From: Pleurodeles waltl
Taxonomy: Eukaryota; Chordata; Amphibia; Caudata; Salamandridae
DNA: 64,000 nucleotides
NCBI RefSeq assembly: GCF_031143425.1
Contig: NC_090438.1
Coordinates: 774,763,138 to 774,827,137 of the forward strand
Direction: 5' to 3'
Under the pieces are notes generated by a model that worked only from the letters and a program-made list of their open reading frames with translations, did no database searches and was not told where the DNA came from. Below, in pieces: positions 21,942 through 35,134 of this stretch (its first letter is position 1; every line of letters begins with the position of its first letter). A program made the position numbers and the translations under genes.

Positions 21942-24900
21942 TCACCCCTCCTTGGATTCCCCTAGTTCTCTAGTTTTCAGAAATGCACAGGTTTGGTAGG
22001 TTTCGCTAGGTGCCGGCTGAGCTAGAGGCCAAAATCTACAGGTAGGTACTTCGCAAAAAACACCTCTGTTTTCTTCCAAAATTTTGGATGTGTCCACGTT
22101 GCGCTTTGGGGTGTTTCCTGTCGCCGGCGCTAGGCCTACCCAGGCAAGTGAGGTATCATTTTTATCGGGAGACTTGGGGGAACGCTGGGTGGAAGGAAAT
22201 TTGTGGCTCCTCTCAGATTCCAGAACTTTCTGCCACAGAAATTTGAGGAACATGTGTTTTTTTAGCCAAATTTTGAGGTTTGCAAAGGATTCTGGGTAAC
22301 AGAACCTGGTCCGAGCCCCGCAAGTCACCCCATCTTGGATTCCCCTAGGTCTCTAGTTTTCAGAAATGCACAGGTTTGGTAGGTTTCCCTAGGTGCCGGC
22401 TGAGCTAGAGGCCAAAATCTACAGGTAGGCACTTCGCAAAAAACACCTCTGTTTTCTTCCAAAATTTTGGATGTGTCCACGTTGCGCTTTGGGTGTTTCC
22501 TGTCGCGGGCGCTAAGCCTACCCACACAAGTGAGGTATCATTTTTAATCGGGAGACTTGGGGGAACGCTGGGTGGAAGGAAATTTGTGGCTCCTCCCAGA
22601 TTCCAGAACTTTCTGCCACAGAAATGTGAGGAACATGTGTTTTTTTAGCCAAATATTGAGGTTTGCAAAGGATTCTGGGTAACAGAACCTGGTCCGAGCC
22701 CCGCAAGTCACCCCTCCTTGGATTCCCCTAGTTCTCTAGTTTTCAGAAATGCACAGGTTTGGTAGGTTTCGCTAGGTGCCGGCTGAGCTAGAGGCCAAAA
22801 TCTACAGGTAGGCACTTCGCAAAAAACACCTCTGTTTTCTTCCAAAATTTTGGATGTGTCCACGTTGCGCTTTGGGGTGTTTCCTGTCGCCGGCGCTAGG
22901 CCTACCCACGCAAGTGAGGTATAATTTTTATCGGGAGACTTGGGGGAACGCTGGGTGGAAGGAAATTTGTGGCTCCTCTCAGATTCCAGAACTTTCTGCC
23001 ACAGAAATGTGAGGAACATGTGTTTTTTTAGCCAAATATTGAGGTTTGCAAAGGATTCTGGGTAACAGAACCTGGTCCGAGCCCCGCAAGTCACCCCTCC
23101 TTGGATTCCCCTACGTCTCTAGTTTTCAGAAATGCACAGGTTTGGTAGGTTTCCCTAGGTGCCGGCTGAGCTAGAGGCCAAAATCTACAGGTAGGCACTT
23201 CGCAAAAAACACCTCTGTTTTCTTCCAAAATTTTGGATGTGTCCACGTTGCGCTTTGGGGTGTTTCCTGTCGCCGGCGCTAGGCCTACCCACGCAGGTGA
23301 GGTATCATTTTTATCGGGAGACTTGGGGGAACGCTGGGTGGAAGGAAATTTGTGGCTCCTCTCAGATTCCAGAACTTTCTGCCACAGAAATGTGAGAGCC
23401 AAATTTTGAGGTTTGCAAAGGATTCTGGGTAACAGAACCTGGTCCGAGCCCCGCAAGTCACCCCATCTTGGATTCCCCTAGGTCTCTAGTTTTCAGAAAT
23501 GCACAGGTTTGGTAGGTTTCCCTAGGTGCCGGCTGAGCTAGAGGCCAAAATCTACAGGTAGGCACTTCGCAATAAACACCTCTGTTTTCTTCCAAAATTT
23601 TGGATGTGTCCACGTTGCGCTTTGGGGTGTTTCCTGTCGCGGGCGCTAGGCCTACCCACGCAAGTAAGGTATCATTTTTATCGGGAGACTTGGGGGAACG
23701 CTGGGTAGAAGGAAATTTGTGGCTCCTCTCAGATTCCAGAACTTTCTGCCACAGAAATGTGAGGAACATGTGTTTTTTTAGCCAAAATTTGAGGTTTGCA
23801 AAGGATTCTGGGTAACAGAACCTGGTCCGAGCCCCGCAAGTCACCCCTCCTTGGTTTCCCCTAGGTCTCTAGTTTTCAGAAATGCACAGGTTTGGTAGGT
23901 TTCCCTAGGTGCCGGCTGAGCTAGAGGCCAAAATCTGCAGGTAGGCACTTCGCAAGAAACACCTCTGTTTTCTTCCAAAATTTTGGATGTGTCCACGTTG
24001 CGCTTTGGGGTGTTTCCTGTCGCAGGCGCTAAGCCTACCCACACAAGTGAGGTATCATTTTTAATCGGGAGACTTGGGGGAACGCTGGGTGGAAGGAAAT
24101 TTGTGGCTCCTCCCAGATTCCAGAACTTTCTGCCACAGAAATGTGAGGAACATGTGTTTTTTTAGCCAAATATTGAGGTTTGCAAAGGATTCTGGGTAAC
24201 AGAACCTGGTCCGAGCCCCGCAAGTCACCCCTCCTTGGATTCCCCTAGTTCTCTAGTTTTCAGAAATGCACAGGTTTGGTAGGTTTCCCTAGGTGCCGGC
24301 TGAGCTAGAGGCCAAAATCTACAGGTAGGCACTTCGCAAAAAACACCTCTGTTTTCTTCCAAAATTTTGGATGTGTCCACGTTGCGCTTTGGGGTGTTTC
24401 CTGTCGCCGGCGCTAGGCCTACCCACGCAAGTGAGGTATCATTTTTATCGGGAGACTTGGGGGAACGCTGGGTGGAAGGAAATTTGTGGCTCCTCTCAGA
24501 TTCCAGAACTTTCTGCCACAGAAATGTGAGAGCCAAATTTTGAGGTTTGCAAAGGATTCTGGGTAACAGAACCTGGTCCGAGCCCCGCAAGTCACCCCAT
24601 CTTGGATTCCCCTAGGTCTCTAGTTTTCAGAAATGCACAGGTTTGGTAGGTTTCCCTAGGTGCCGGCTGAGCTAGAGGCCAAAATCTACAGGTAGGCACT
24701 TCGCAATAAACACCTCTGTTTTCTTCCAAAATTTTGGATGTGTCCACGTTGCGCTTTGGGGTGTTTCCTGTCGCGGGCGCTAGGCCTACCCACGCAAGTA
24801 AGGTATCATTTTTATCGGGAGACTTGGGGGAACGCTGGGTAGAAGGAAATTTGTGGCTCCTCTCAGATTCCAGAACTTTCTGCCACAGAAATGTGAGGAA

Positions 24901-25358
24901 CATGTGTTTTTTTAGCCAAATTTTGAGGTTTGCAAAGGATTCTGGGTAACAGAACCTGGTCCGAGCCCCGCAAGTCACCCCTCCTTGGTTTCCCCTAGGT
25001 CTCTAGTTTTCAGAAATGCACAGGTTTGGTAGGTTTCCCTAGGTGCCGGCTGAGCTAGAGGCCAAAATCTGCAGGTAGGCACTTCGCAAAAAACACCTCT
25101 GTTTTCTTCCAAAATTTTGGATGTGTCCACGTTGCGCTTTGGGGTGTTTCCTGTCGCGGGCGCTAAGCCTACCCACACAAGTGAGGTATCATTTTTAATC
25201 GGGAGACTTGGGGGAACGCTGGGTGGAAGGAAATTTGTGGCTCCTCCCAGATTCCAGAACTTTCTGCCACAGAAATGTGAGGAACATGTGTTTTTTTAGC
25301 CAAATATTGAGGTTTGCAAAGGATTCTGGGTAACAGAACCTGGTCCGAGCCCCGCAAG
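21942..25358 (+). repeat. Family I HOR unit, 9-mer (3417 bp)
   Basis: Starts are 21942 D, 22325 A/B chimera, 22708 E, 23091 C2, 23458 A (CCAAAATTTGAGG), 23841 B, 24225 C, 24592 A and 24975 B. It lacks one 383-bp monomer and one G relative to 3801 bp (3801 - 383 - 1 = 3417). The missing monomer is a different one from that lost in the left copy at 5908-9340. Confidence 0.92.
22325..22707 (+). repeat. Chimeric monomer A/B
   Basis: The head is A (CCCCATCTTGG, TCTACAGG at 22421); by 22440 the A-specific T is absent and the tail is the G-deleted B (CTTTGGGTG, CGCTAAG, TTTTTAATC). If the head parent is A, the exchange lies within 22421-22440. It removes 383 bp relative to 6291-7056. Confidence 0.87.
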
Positions 25359-28300
25359 TCACCCCTCCTTGGATTCCCCTAGTTCTCTAGTTTTCAGAAA
25401 TGCACAGGTTTGGTAGGTTTCGCTAGGTGCCGGCTGAGCTAGAGGCCAAAATCTACAGGTAGGCACTTCGCAAAAAACACCTCTGTTTTCTTCCAAAATT
25501 TTGGATGTGTCCACGTTGCGCTTTGGGGTGTTTCCTGTCGCCGGCGCTAGGCCTACCCAGGCAAGTGAGGTATCATTTTTATCGGGAGACTTGGGGGAAC
25601 GCTGGGCGGAAGGAAATTTGTGGCTCCTCTCAGATTCCAGAACTTTCTGCCACAGAAATTTGAGGAACATGTGTTTTTTTAGCCAAATTTTGAGGTTTGC
25701 AAAGGATTCTGGGTAACAGAACCTGGTCCGAGCCCCGCAAGTCACCCCATCTTGGATTCCCCTAGGTCTCTAGTTTTCAGAAATGCACAGGTTTGGTAGG
25801 TTTCCCTAGGTGCCGGCTGAGCTAGAGGCCAAAATCTACAGGTAGGCACTTCGCAATAAACACCTCTGTTTTCTTCCAAAATTTTGGATGTGTCCACGTT
25901 GCGCTTTGGGGTGTTTCCTGTCGCGGGCGCTAGGCCTACCCACGCAAGTAAGGTATCATTTTTATCGGGAGACTTGGGGGAACGCTGGGTAGAAGGAAAT
26001 TTGTGGCTCCTCTCAGATTCCAGAACTTTCTGCCACAGAAATGTGAGGAACATGTGTTTTTTTAGCCAAATTTTGAGGTTTGCAAAGGATTCTGGGTAAC
26101 AGAACCTGGTCCGAGCCCCGCAAGTCACCCCTCCTTGGATTCCCCTAGTTCTCTAGTTTTCAGAAATGCACAGGTTTGGTAGGTTTCGCTAGGTGCCGGC
26201 TGAGCTAGAGGCCAAAATCTACATGTAGGCACTTCGCAAAAAACACCTCTGTTTTCTTCCAAAATTTTGGATGTGTCCACGTTGCGCTTTGGGGTGTTTC
26301 CTGTCGCCGGCGCTAGGCCTACCCACGCAAGTGAGGTATAATTTTTATCGGGAGACTTGGGGGAACGCTGGGTGGAAGGAAATTTGTGGCTCCTCTCAGA
26401 TTCCAGAACTTTCTGCCACAGAAATGTGAGGAACATGTGTTTTTTTAGCCAAATATTGAGGTTTGCAAAGGATTCTGGGTAACAGAACCTGGTCCGAGCC
26501 CCGCAAGTCACCCCTCCTTGGATTCCCCTACGTCTCTAGTTTTCAGAAATGCACAGGTTTGGTAGGTTTCCCTAGGTGCCGGCTGAGCTAGAGGCCAAAA
26601 TCTACAGGTAGGCACTTCGCAAAAAACACCTCTGTTTTCTTCCAAAATTTTGGATGTGTCCACGGTGCGCTTTGGGGTGTTTCCTGTCGCCGGCGCTAGG
26701 CCTACCCACGCAGGTGAGGTATCATTTTTATCGGGAGACTTGGGGGAACGCTGGGTGGAAGGAAATTTGTGGCTCCTCTCAGATTCCAGAACTTTCTGCC
26801 ACAGAAATGTGAGAGCCAAATTTTGAGGTTTGCAAAGGATTCTGGGTAACAGAACCTGGTCCGAGCCCCGCAAGTCACCCCATCTTGGATTCCCCTAGGT
26901 CTCTAGTTTTCAGAAATGCACAGGTTTGGTAGGTTTCCCTAGGTGCCGGCTGAGCTAGAGGCCAAAATCTACAGGTAGGCACTTCGCAATAAACACCTCT
27001 GTTTTCTTCCAAAATTTTGGATGTGTCCACGTTGCGCTTTGGGGTGTTTCCTGTCGCGGGCGCTAGGCCTACCCACGCAAGTAAGGTATCATTTTTATCG
27101 GGAGACTTGGGGGAACGCTGGGTAGAAGGAAATTTGTGGCTCCTCTCAGATTCCAGAACTTTCTGCCACAGAAATGTGAGGAACATGTGTTTTTTTAGCC
27201 AAATTTTGAGGTTTGCAAAGGATTCTGGGTAACAGAACCTGGTCCGAGCACCGCAAGTCACCCCTCCTTGGTTTCCCCTAGGTCTCTAGTTTTCAGAAAT
27301 GCACAGGTTTGGTAGGTTTCCCTAGGTGCCGGCTGAGCTAGAGGCCAAAATCTGCAGGTAGGCACTTCGCAAAAAACACCTCTGTTTTCTTCCAAAATTT
27401 TGGATGTGTCCACGTTGCGCTTTGGGGTGTTTCCTGTCGCGGGCGCTAAGCCTACCCACACAAGTGAGGTATCATTTTGAATCGGGAGACTTGGGGGAAC
27501 GCTGGGTGGAAGGAAATTTGTGGCTCCTCCCAGATTCCAGAACTTTCTGCCACAGAAATGTGAGGAACATGTGTTTTTTTAGCCAAATATTGAGGTTTGC
27601 AAAGGATTCTGGGTAACAGAACCTGGTCCGAGCCCCGCAAGTCACCCCATCTTGGATTCCCCTAGGTCTCTAGTTTTCAGAAATGCACAGGTTTGGTAGG
27701 TTTCCCTAGGTGCCGGCTGAGCTAGAGGCCAAAATCTACAGGTAGGCACTTCGCAATAAACACCTCTGTTTTCTTCCAAAATTTTGGATGTGTCCACGTT
27801 GCGCTTTGGGGTGTTTCCTGTCGCGGGCGCTAGGCCTACCCACGCAAGTAAGGTATCATTTTTATCGGGAGACTTGGGGGAACGCTGGGTAGAAGGAAAT
27901 TTGTGGCTCCTCTCAGATTCCAGAACTTTCTGCCACAGAAATGTGAGGAACATGTGTTTTGTTTTTTAGCCAAATTTTGAGGTTTGCAAAGGATTCTGGG
28001 TAACAGAACCTGGTCCGAGCCCCGCAAGTCACCCCTCCTTGGTTTCCCCTAGGTCTCTAGTTTTCAGAAATGCACAGGTTTGGTAGGTTTCCCTAGGTGC
28101 CGGCTGAGCTAGAGGCCAAAATCTGCAGGTAGGCACTTCGCAAAAAACACCTCTGTTTTCTTCCAAAATTTTGGATGTGTCCACGTTGCGCTTTGGGGTG
28201 TTTCCTGTCGCGGGCGCTAAGCCTACCCACACAAGTGAGGTATCATTTTTAATCGGGAGACTTGGGGGAACGCTGGGTGGAAGGAAATTTGTGGCTCCTC

Positions 28301-28412
28301 CCAGATTCCAGAACTTTCTGCCACAGAAATGTGAGGAACATGTGTTTTTTTAGCCAAATATTGAGGTTTGCAAAGGATTCTGGGTAACAGAACCTGGTCC
28401 GAGCCCCGCAAG
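25359..28412 (+). repeat. Family I irregular unit D-A-E-C2-A-B-A-B
   Basis: Starts are 25359 D, 25742 A, 26125 E (ACATGTAGG), 26508 C2 (CACGGTGCGC), 26875 A, 27258 B (TTTTGAATCG), 27642 A (387 bp) and 28029 B. The B between 9724 and 10490 of the left copy is absent here. The A monomer at 27642 has a private 4-bp insertion in the T run near 27960. Confidence 0.9.
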
Positions 28413-30312
28413 TCACCCCTCCTTGGATTCCCCTAGTTCTCTAGTTTTCAGAAATGCACAGGTTTGGTAGGTTTCGCTAGGTGCCGGCTGAGCTAGAGGC
28501 CAAAATCTACAGGTAGGCACTTCGCAAAAAACACCTCTGTTTTCTTCCAAAATTTTGGATGTGTCCACGTTGCGCTTTGGGGTGTTTCCTGTCGCCGGCG
28601 CTAGGCCTACCCACGCAAGTGAGGTATAATTTTTATCGGGAGACTTGGGGGAACGCTGGGTGGAAGGAAATTTGTGGCTCCTCTCAGATTCCAGAACTTT
28701 CTGCCACAGAAATGTGAGGAACATGTGTTTTTTTAGCCAAATATTGAGGTTTGCAAAGGATTCTGGGTAACAGAACCTGGTCCGAGCCCCGCAAGTCACC
28801 CCTCCTTGGATTCCCCTACGTCTCTAGTTTTCAGAAATGCACAGGTTTGGTAGGTTTCCCTAGGTGCCGGCTGAGCTAGAGGCCAAAATCTACAGGTAGG
28901 CACTTCGCAAAAAACACCTCTGTTTTCTTCCAAAATTTTGGATGTGTCCACGTTGCGCTTTGGGGTGTTTCCTGTCGCCGGCGCTAGGCCTACCCACGCA
29001 GGTGAGGTATCATTTTTATCGGGAGACTTGGGGGAACGCTGGGTGGAAGGAAATTTGTGGCTCCTCTCAGATTCCAGAACTTTCTGCCACAGAAATGTGA
29101 GAGCCAAATTTTGAGGTTTGCAAAGGATTCTGGGTAACAGAACCTGGTCCGAGCCCCGCAAGTCACCCCATCTTGGATTCCCCTAGGTCTCTAGTTTTCA
29201 GAAATGCACAGGTTTGGTAGGTTTCCCTAGGTGCCGGCTGAGCTAGAGGCCAAAATCTACAGGTAGGCACTTCGCAATAAACACCTCTGTTTTCTTCCAA
29301 AATTTTGGATGTGTCCACGTTGCGCTTTGGGGTGTTTCCTGTCGCGGGCGCTAGGCCTACCCACGCAAGTAAGGTATCATTTTTATCGGGAGACTTGGGG
29401 GAACGCTGGGTAGAAGGAAATTTGTGGCTCCTCTCAGATTCCAGAACTTTCTGCCACAGAAATGTGAGGAACATGTGTTTTTTTAGCCAAATTTTTAGGT
29501 TTGCAAAGGATTCTGGGTAACAGAACCTGGTACGAGCCCCGCAAGTCACCCCTCCTTGGTTTCCCCTAGGTCTCTAGTTTTCAGAAATGCACAGGTTTGG
29601 TAGGTTTCCCTAGGTGCCGGCTGAGCTAGAGGCCAAAATCTGCAGGTAGGCACTTCGCAAAAAACACCTCTGTTTTCTTCCAAAATTTTGGATGTGTCCA
29701 CGTTGCGCTTTGGGGTGTTTCCTGTCGCGGGCGCAAAGCCTACCCACACAAGTGAGGTATCATTTTTAATCGGGAGACTTGGGGGAACGCTGGGTGGAAG
29801 GAAATTTGTGGCTCCTCCCAGATTCCAGAACTTTCTGCCACAGAAATGTGAGGAACATGTGTTTTTTTAGCCAAATATTGAGGTTTGCAAAGGATTCTGG
29901 GTAACAGAACCTGGTCCGAGCCCCGCAAGTCACCCCTCCTTGGATTCCCCTAGTTCTCTAGTTTTCAGAAATGCACAGGTTTGGTAGGTTTCGCTAGGTG
30001 CCGGCTGAGCTAGAGGCCAAAATCTACAGGTAGGCACTTCGCAAAAAACACCTCTGTTTTCTTCCAAAATTTTGGATGTGTCCACGTTGCGCTTTGGGGT
30101 GTTTCCTGTCGCCGGCGCTAGGCCTACCCACGCAAGTGAGGTATAATTTTTATCGGGAGACTTGGGGGAACGCTGGGTGGAAGGAAATTTGTGGCTCCTC
30201 TCAGATTCCAGAACTTTCTGCCACAGAAATTTGAGGAACATGTGTTTTTTTAGCCAAATTTTGAGGTTTGCAAAGGATTCTGGGTAACAGAACCTGGTCC
30301 GAGCCCCGCAAG
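28413..30312 (+). repeat. Family I block E-C2-A-B-E/D
   Basis: Starts are 28413 E, 28796 C2, 29163 A (CCAAATTTTTAGG), 29546 B (GCGCAAAGCC) and 29930 E/D chimera. The A and B marks are private to this lineage. They recur at 47843/48226, at 50126/50509 and (B mark only) in the chimera at 55489, which makes them good tracers of later duplications. Confidence 0.9.
29930..30312 (+). repeat. Mosaic monomer E/D
   Basis: It carries TATAATTTTT of E and then AAATTTGAGG and CCAAATTTTG of D. D and E share the same head, so only the switch in the second half is visible. Inherited intact at 48610, 50893 and 55873. Confidence 0.85.
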
Positions 30313-33300
30313 TCACCCCATCTTGGATTCCCCTAGGTCTCTAGTTTTCAGAAATGCACAGGTTTGGTAGGTTTCCCTAGGTGCCGGCTGAGCTAGAGGC
30401 CAAAATCTACAGTTAGGCACTTCGCAAAAAACACCTCTGTTTTCTTCCAGAATTTTGGATGTGTCCACGTTGCGCTTTGGGGCGTTTCCTGTCGCGGGCG
30501 CTAGGCCTACCCACGCAAGTGAGGTATCATTTTTATCGGGAGACTTGGGGGAACGCCGGGTAGGAAGGAAATTTGTGGCTCCTCTCAGATTCCAGAACTT
30601 TCTGCCACAGAAATGTGAGGAACATGTAATTTTTTAGCCAAATTTTGAGGTTTGCAAAGGATTCTGGGTAACAGAACCTGGTCCGAGCCCCGCAAGTCAC
30701 CCCTTCTTGGTTTCCCCTATGTCTCTAGTTTTCAGAAATGCACAGGTTTGGTAGGTTTCCCTAGGTGCCGGCTGAGCTAGAGGCCAAAATCTGCAGTTAG
30801 GCACTTCGCAAAAAACACCTCTGTTTTCTTCCAAAATTTTGGATGTGTCCACGTTGCGCTTTGGGGTGTTTCCTGTCGCCGGCGCTAGGCCTACCCACGC
30901 AAGTGAGGTATAATTTTTATCGAGAGACTTGGGGGAACGCTGGGTGGAAGGAAATTTGTGGCTCCTCTCAGATTCCAGAACTTTCTGCCACAGAAATGTG
31001 AGGAACATGTGTTTCTTTAGCCAAATTTTGAGGTTTGCAAAGGATTCTGGGTAACAGAACCTGGTCCGAGCCCCGCAAGTCACCCCGTCTTGGATTCCCC
31101 TAGGTCTCTAGTTTTCAGAAATGCACAGGTTTGGTAGGTTTCCCTAGGTGCCGGCTGAGCTAGAGGCCAAAATCTACAGGTAGGAACTTCACAAAAAACA
31201 CCTCTGTTTTCTTCCAAAATTTTGGATGTGTCCACGTTGCGCTTTGGGGTGTTTCCTGTCGCGGGCGCTAGGCATACCCACACAAGTGAGGTATCATTTT
31301 TATCGGGAGACTTGGGGGAACGCTGGGTGGAAGGAAATTTGTGGCTCCTCTCAGATGCCAGAACTTTCTGCCACAGAAATATGAGGAACATGTGTTTTTT
31401 TAGCCAAATTTTGAGGTTTGCAAAGGATTCTGGGTAACAGAACCTGGTCCGAGCCCCGCAAGTCACCCCTCCTTGGTTTCCCCTAGGTCTCTAGTTTTCA
31501 GAAATGCACAGGTTTGGTAGGTTTCCCTAGGTGCCAGCTGAGCTAGAGGCCAAAATCTGCCGGTAGGCACTTCGCAAAAAACACCTCTGTTTTCTTCCAA
31601 AATTTTGGATGTGTCCACGTTGCGCTTTGGGGTGTTTCCTGTCGCCGGCGCTAGGCCTACCCACGCAAGTGAGGTATCATTTTTATCGGGAGACTAGGGG
31701 GAACGCTGGGTGAAAGGAAATTTGTGGCTCCTCTCAGATTCCAGAACTTTCTGCCACAGAAATGTGAGGAACATGTGTTTTTTTAGCCAAATTTTGAGGT
31801 TTGCAAAGGATTCTGGGTAACAGAACCTGGTCCGAGCCCCACAAGTCACCCCTCCTTGGATTCCCCTAGGTCTCTAGTTTTCAGAAATGCACAGGTTTGG
31901 TAGGTTTCAATAGGTGCCGGCTGAGCTAGAGGCCAAAATCTACAGGTAGGCACTTCACAAAAAACACCTCTGTTTTCTTCCAAAATTTTGGATGTGTCCA
32001 CGTTGCGCTTTGGGGTGTTTCCTGTCACGGGCGCTAGGCCTACCCACACAAGTGAGGTATCATTTTTAATCGGGAGACTTGGGGGAACGCTGGGTGAAGG
32101 AAATTTGTGGCTCCTCTCAGATTCCAGAACTTTCTGCCACAGAAATGTGAGGAACATGTGTTTTTTTAGCCAAATTTTGAGGTTTGCAAAGGATTCTGGG
32201 TAACAGAACCTGGTCCGAGCCCCGCAAGTCACCCCGTCTTGGATTCCCCTAGGTCTCTAGTTTTCAGAAATGCACAGGTTTGGTAGGTTTCCCTAGGTGC
32301 CGGCTGAGCTAGAGGCCAAAATCTACAGGTAGGAACTTCACAAAAAACACCTCTGTTTTCTTCCAAAATTTTGGATGTGTCCACGTTGCGCTTTGGGGTG
32401 TTTCCTGTCGCGGGCGCTAGGCATACCCACACAAGTGAGGTATCATTTTTATCGGGAGACTTGGGGGAACGCTGGGTGGAAGGAAATTTGTGGCTCCTCT
32501 CAGATGCCAGAACTTTCTGCCACAGAAATGTGAGGAACATGTGTTTTTTTAGCCAAATTTTGAGGTTTGCAAAGGATTCTGGGTAACAGAACCTGGTCCG
32601 AGCACCGCAAGTCACCCCATCTTGGATTCCCCTAGGTCTCTAGTTTTCAGAAATGCACAGGTTTGGTAGGTTTCCCTAGGTGCCGGCTGAGCTAGAAGCC
32701 AAAATCTACAGGTAGGCACTTCGCAAAAAACACCTCTGTTTTCTTCCAAAATTTTGGATGTGTCCACGTTGCGCTTTGGGGCGTTTCCTGTCGCGGGCGC
32801 TAGGCCTACCCACGCAAGTGAGGTATCATTTTTATCGGGAGACTTGGGGGAACGCTGGGTAGAAGGAAATTTGTGGCTCCTCTCAGATTCCAGAACTTTA
32901 TGCCACAGAAATGTGAGGAACATGTGTTTTTTTAGCCAAATTTTGAGGTTTGCAAAGGATTCTGGGTAACAGAACCTGGTCCGAGCCCCGCAAGTCACCC
33001 CTCCTTGGTTTCCCCTAGGTCTCTAGTTTTCAGAAATGCACAGGTTTGGTTGGTTTCCAAGGTGCCAGCTGAGCTAGAGGCCAAAATCTACAGGTAGGCA
33101 CTTCGCAAAAAACACCTCTGTGTTCTTCCAAAATTTTGGATGTGTCCACGTTGCGCTTTGGGGTGTTTCCTGTCGCCGGCGCTAGGCCTACCCACGCAAG
33201 TGAGGTATCATTTTTATCGGGAGACTTGGGGGAACGCTGGGTGAAAGGAAATTTGTGGCTCCTCTCAGATTCCAGAACTTTCTGCCACAGAAATGTGAGG

Positions 33301-34526
33301 AACATGTGTTTTTTTAGCCAAATTTTGAGGTTTGCAAAGGATTCTGGGTAACAGAACCTGGTCCGAGCCCCACAAGTCACCCCTCCTTGGATTCCCCTAG
33401 GTCTCTAGTTTTCAGAAATGCACAGGTTTGGTAGGTTTCCCTAGGTGCCGGCTGGGCTAGAGGCCAAAATCTACAGGTAGGCACTTCACAAAAAACACCT
33501 CTGTTTTCTTCCAAAATTTTGGATGTGTCCACGTTGCGCTTTGGGGTGTTTCCTGTCGCGGGCGCTAGGCCTACCCACACAAGTGAGGTATCATTTTTAA
33601 TCGGGAGACTTGGGGGAACGCTGGGTGGAAGGAAATTTGTGGCTCCTCTCAGATTCCAGAACTTTCTGCCACAGAAATGTGAGGAACATGTGTTTTTTTA
33701 GCCAAATTTTGAGGTTTGCAAAGGATTCTGGGTAACAGAACCTGGTCCGAGCCCCTCAAGTCACCCCTCCTTGGATTCCCCTAGGTCTCTAGGTTTCAGA
33801 AATGCACAGGTTTGGTAGGTTTCCCTAGGCGCCGGCTGAGCTAGAGGCCAAAATCTACAGGTAGGCACTTCGCAAAAAACACCTCTGTTTTCTTCCAAAA
33901 TTTTGGATGTGTCCACGTTGCGCTTTGGGGTGTTTCCTGTCGCGGGCGCTAGGCCTACCCACACAAGTGAGGTATCATTTTTATCGGGAGACTTGGGGGA
34001 ACGCTGGGTGGAAGGAAATTTGTGGCTCCTCTCAGATTCCAGAACTTTCTGCCACAGAAATGTGAGGAACATGTGTTTTTTTAGCCAAATTTTGAGGTTT
34101 GCAAAGGATTCTGGGTAACAGAACCTGGTCCGAGCCCCTCAAGTCACCCCTCCTTGGATTCCCCTAGGTCTCTAGGTTTCAGAAATGCACAGGTTTGGTA
34201 GGTTTCCCTAGGCGCCGGCTGAGCTAGAGGCCAAAATCTACAGGTAGGCACTTCACAAAAAACACCTCTGTTTTCTTCCAAAATTTTGGATGTGTCCACG
34301 TTGCGCTTTGGGGTGTTTCCTGTCGCGGGCGCTAGGCCTACCCACACAAGTGAGGTATCATTTTTATCGGGAGACTTGGGGGAACGCTGGGTGGAAGGAA
34401 ATTTGTGGCTCCTCTCAGATTCCAGAACTTTCTGCCACAGAAATGTGAGGAACATGTGTTTTTTTAGCCAAATTTTGAGGTTTGCAAAGGATTCTGGGTA
34501 ACAGAACCTGGTCCGAGCCCCGCAAG
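30313..34526 (+). repeat. Family II block F2-K-H-L-M-H-F-N-I2-J-J
   Basis: Starts are 30313 F2 (384 bp, one extra G), 30697 K, 31080 H, 31463 L, 31846 M, 32229 H, 32612 F, 32995 N (382 bp), 33377 I2 (384 bp), 33761 J and 34144 J. The same eleven monomers recur in order from 51276 and from 56256. With the preceding B and E/D they form a 13-monomer block that appears three times in the window. Confidence 0.9.
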
Positions 34527-34751
34527 TCACCCCGTCTTGGATTCCCCTAGGTCTCTAGTTTTCAGAAATGCACAGGTTTGGTAGGTTTCCCTAGGTGCCG
34601 GCTGAGCTAGAGGCCAAAATCTACAGGTAGGAACTTCACAAAAAACACCTCTGTGTTCTTCCAAAATTTTGGATGTGTCCACGTTGCGCTTTGGGGTGTT
34701 TCCTGTCGCGGGCGCTAGGCATACCCACACAAGTGAGGTATCATTTTTATC

Positions 34752-34778
34752 GGGAGACTTGGGGGAACGCTGGGTGGG
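34752..34778 (+). other. G-quadruplex motif in H2
   Basis: Pattern G3-N6-G5-N6-G3-N1-G3, which meets the usual G3+ with loops of 1-7 rule. Other subtypes have GGGTGGAAGG or similar and lack the fourth run of three. Confidence 0.6.
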
Positions 34779-35134
34779 AGGAAATTTGTGGCTCCTCTCA
34801 GATGCCAGAACTTTCTGCCACAGAAATGTGAGGAACATGTGTTTTTTTAGCCAAATTTTGAGGTTTGCAAAGGATTCTGGGTAACAGAACCTGGTCCGAG
34901 CCCCGCAAGTCACCCCGTCTTGGATTCCCCTAGGTCTCTAGTTTTCAGAAATGCACAGGTTTGGTAGGTTTCCCTAGGTGCCGGCTGAGCTAGAGGCCAA
35001 AATCTACAGGTAGGAACTTCACAAAAAACACCTCTGTGTTCTTCCAAAATTTTGGATGTGTCCACGTTGCGCTTTGGGGTGTTTCCTGTCGCGGGCGCTA
35101 GGCATACCCACACAAGTGAGGTATCATTTTTATC

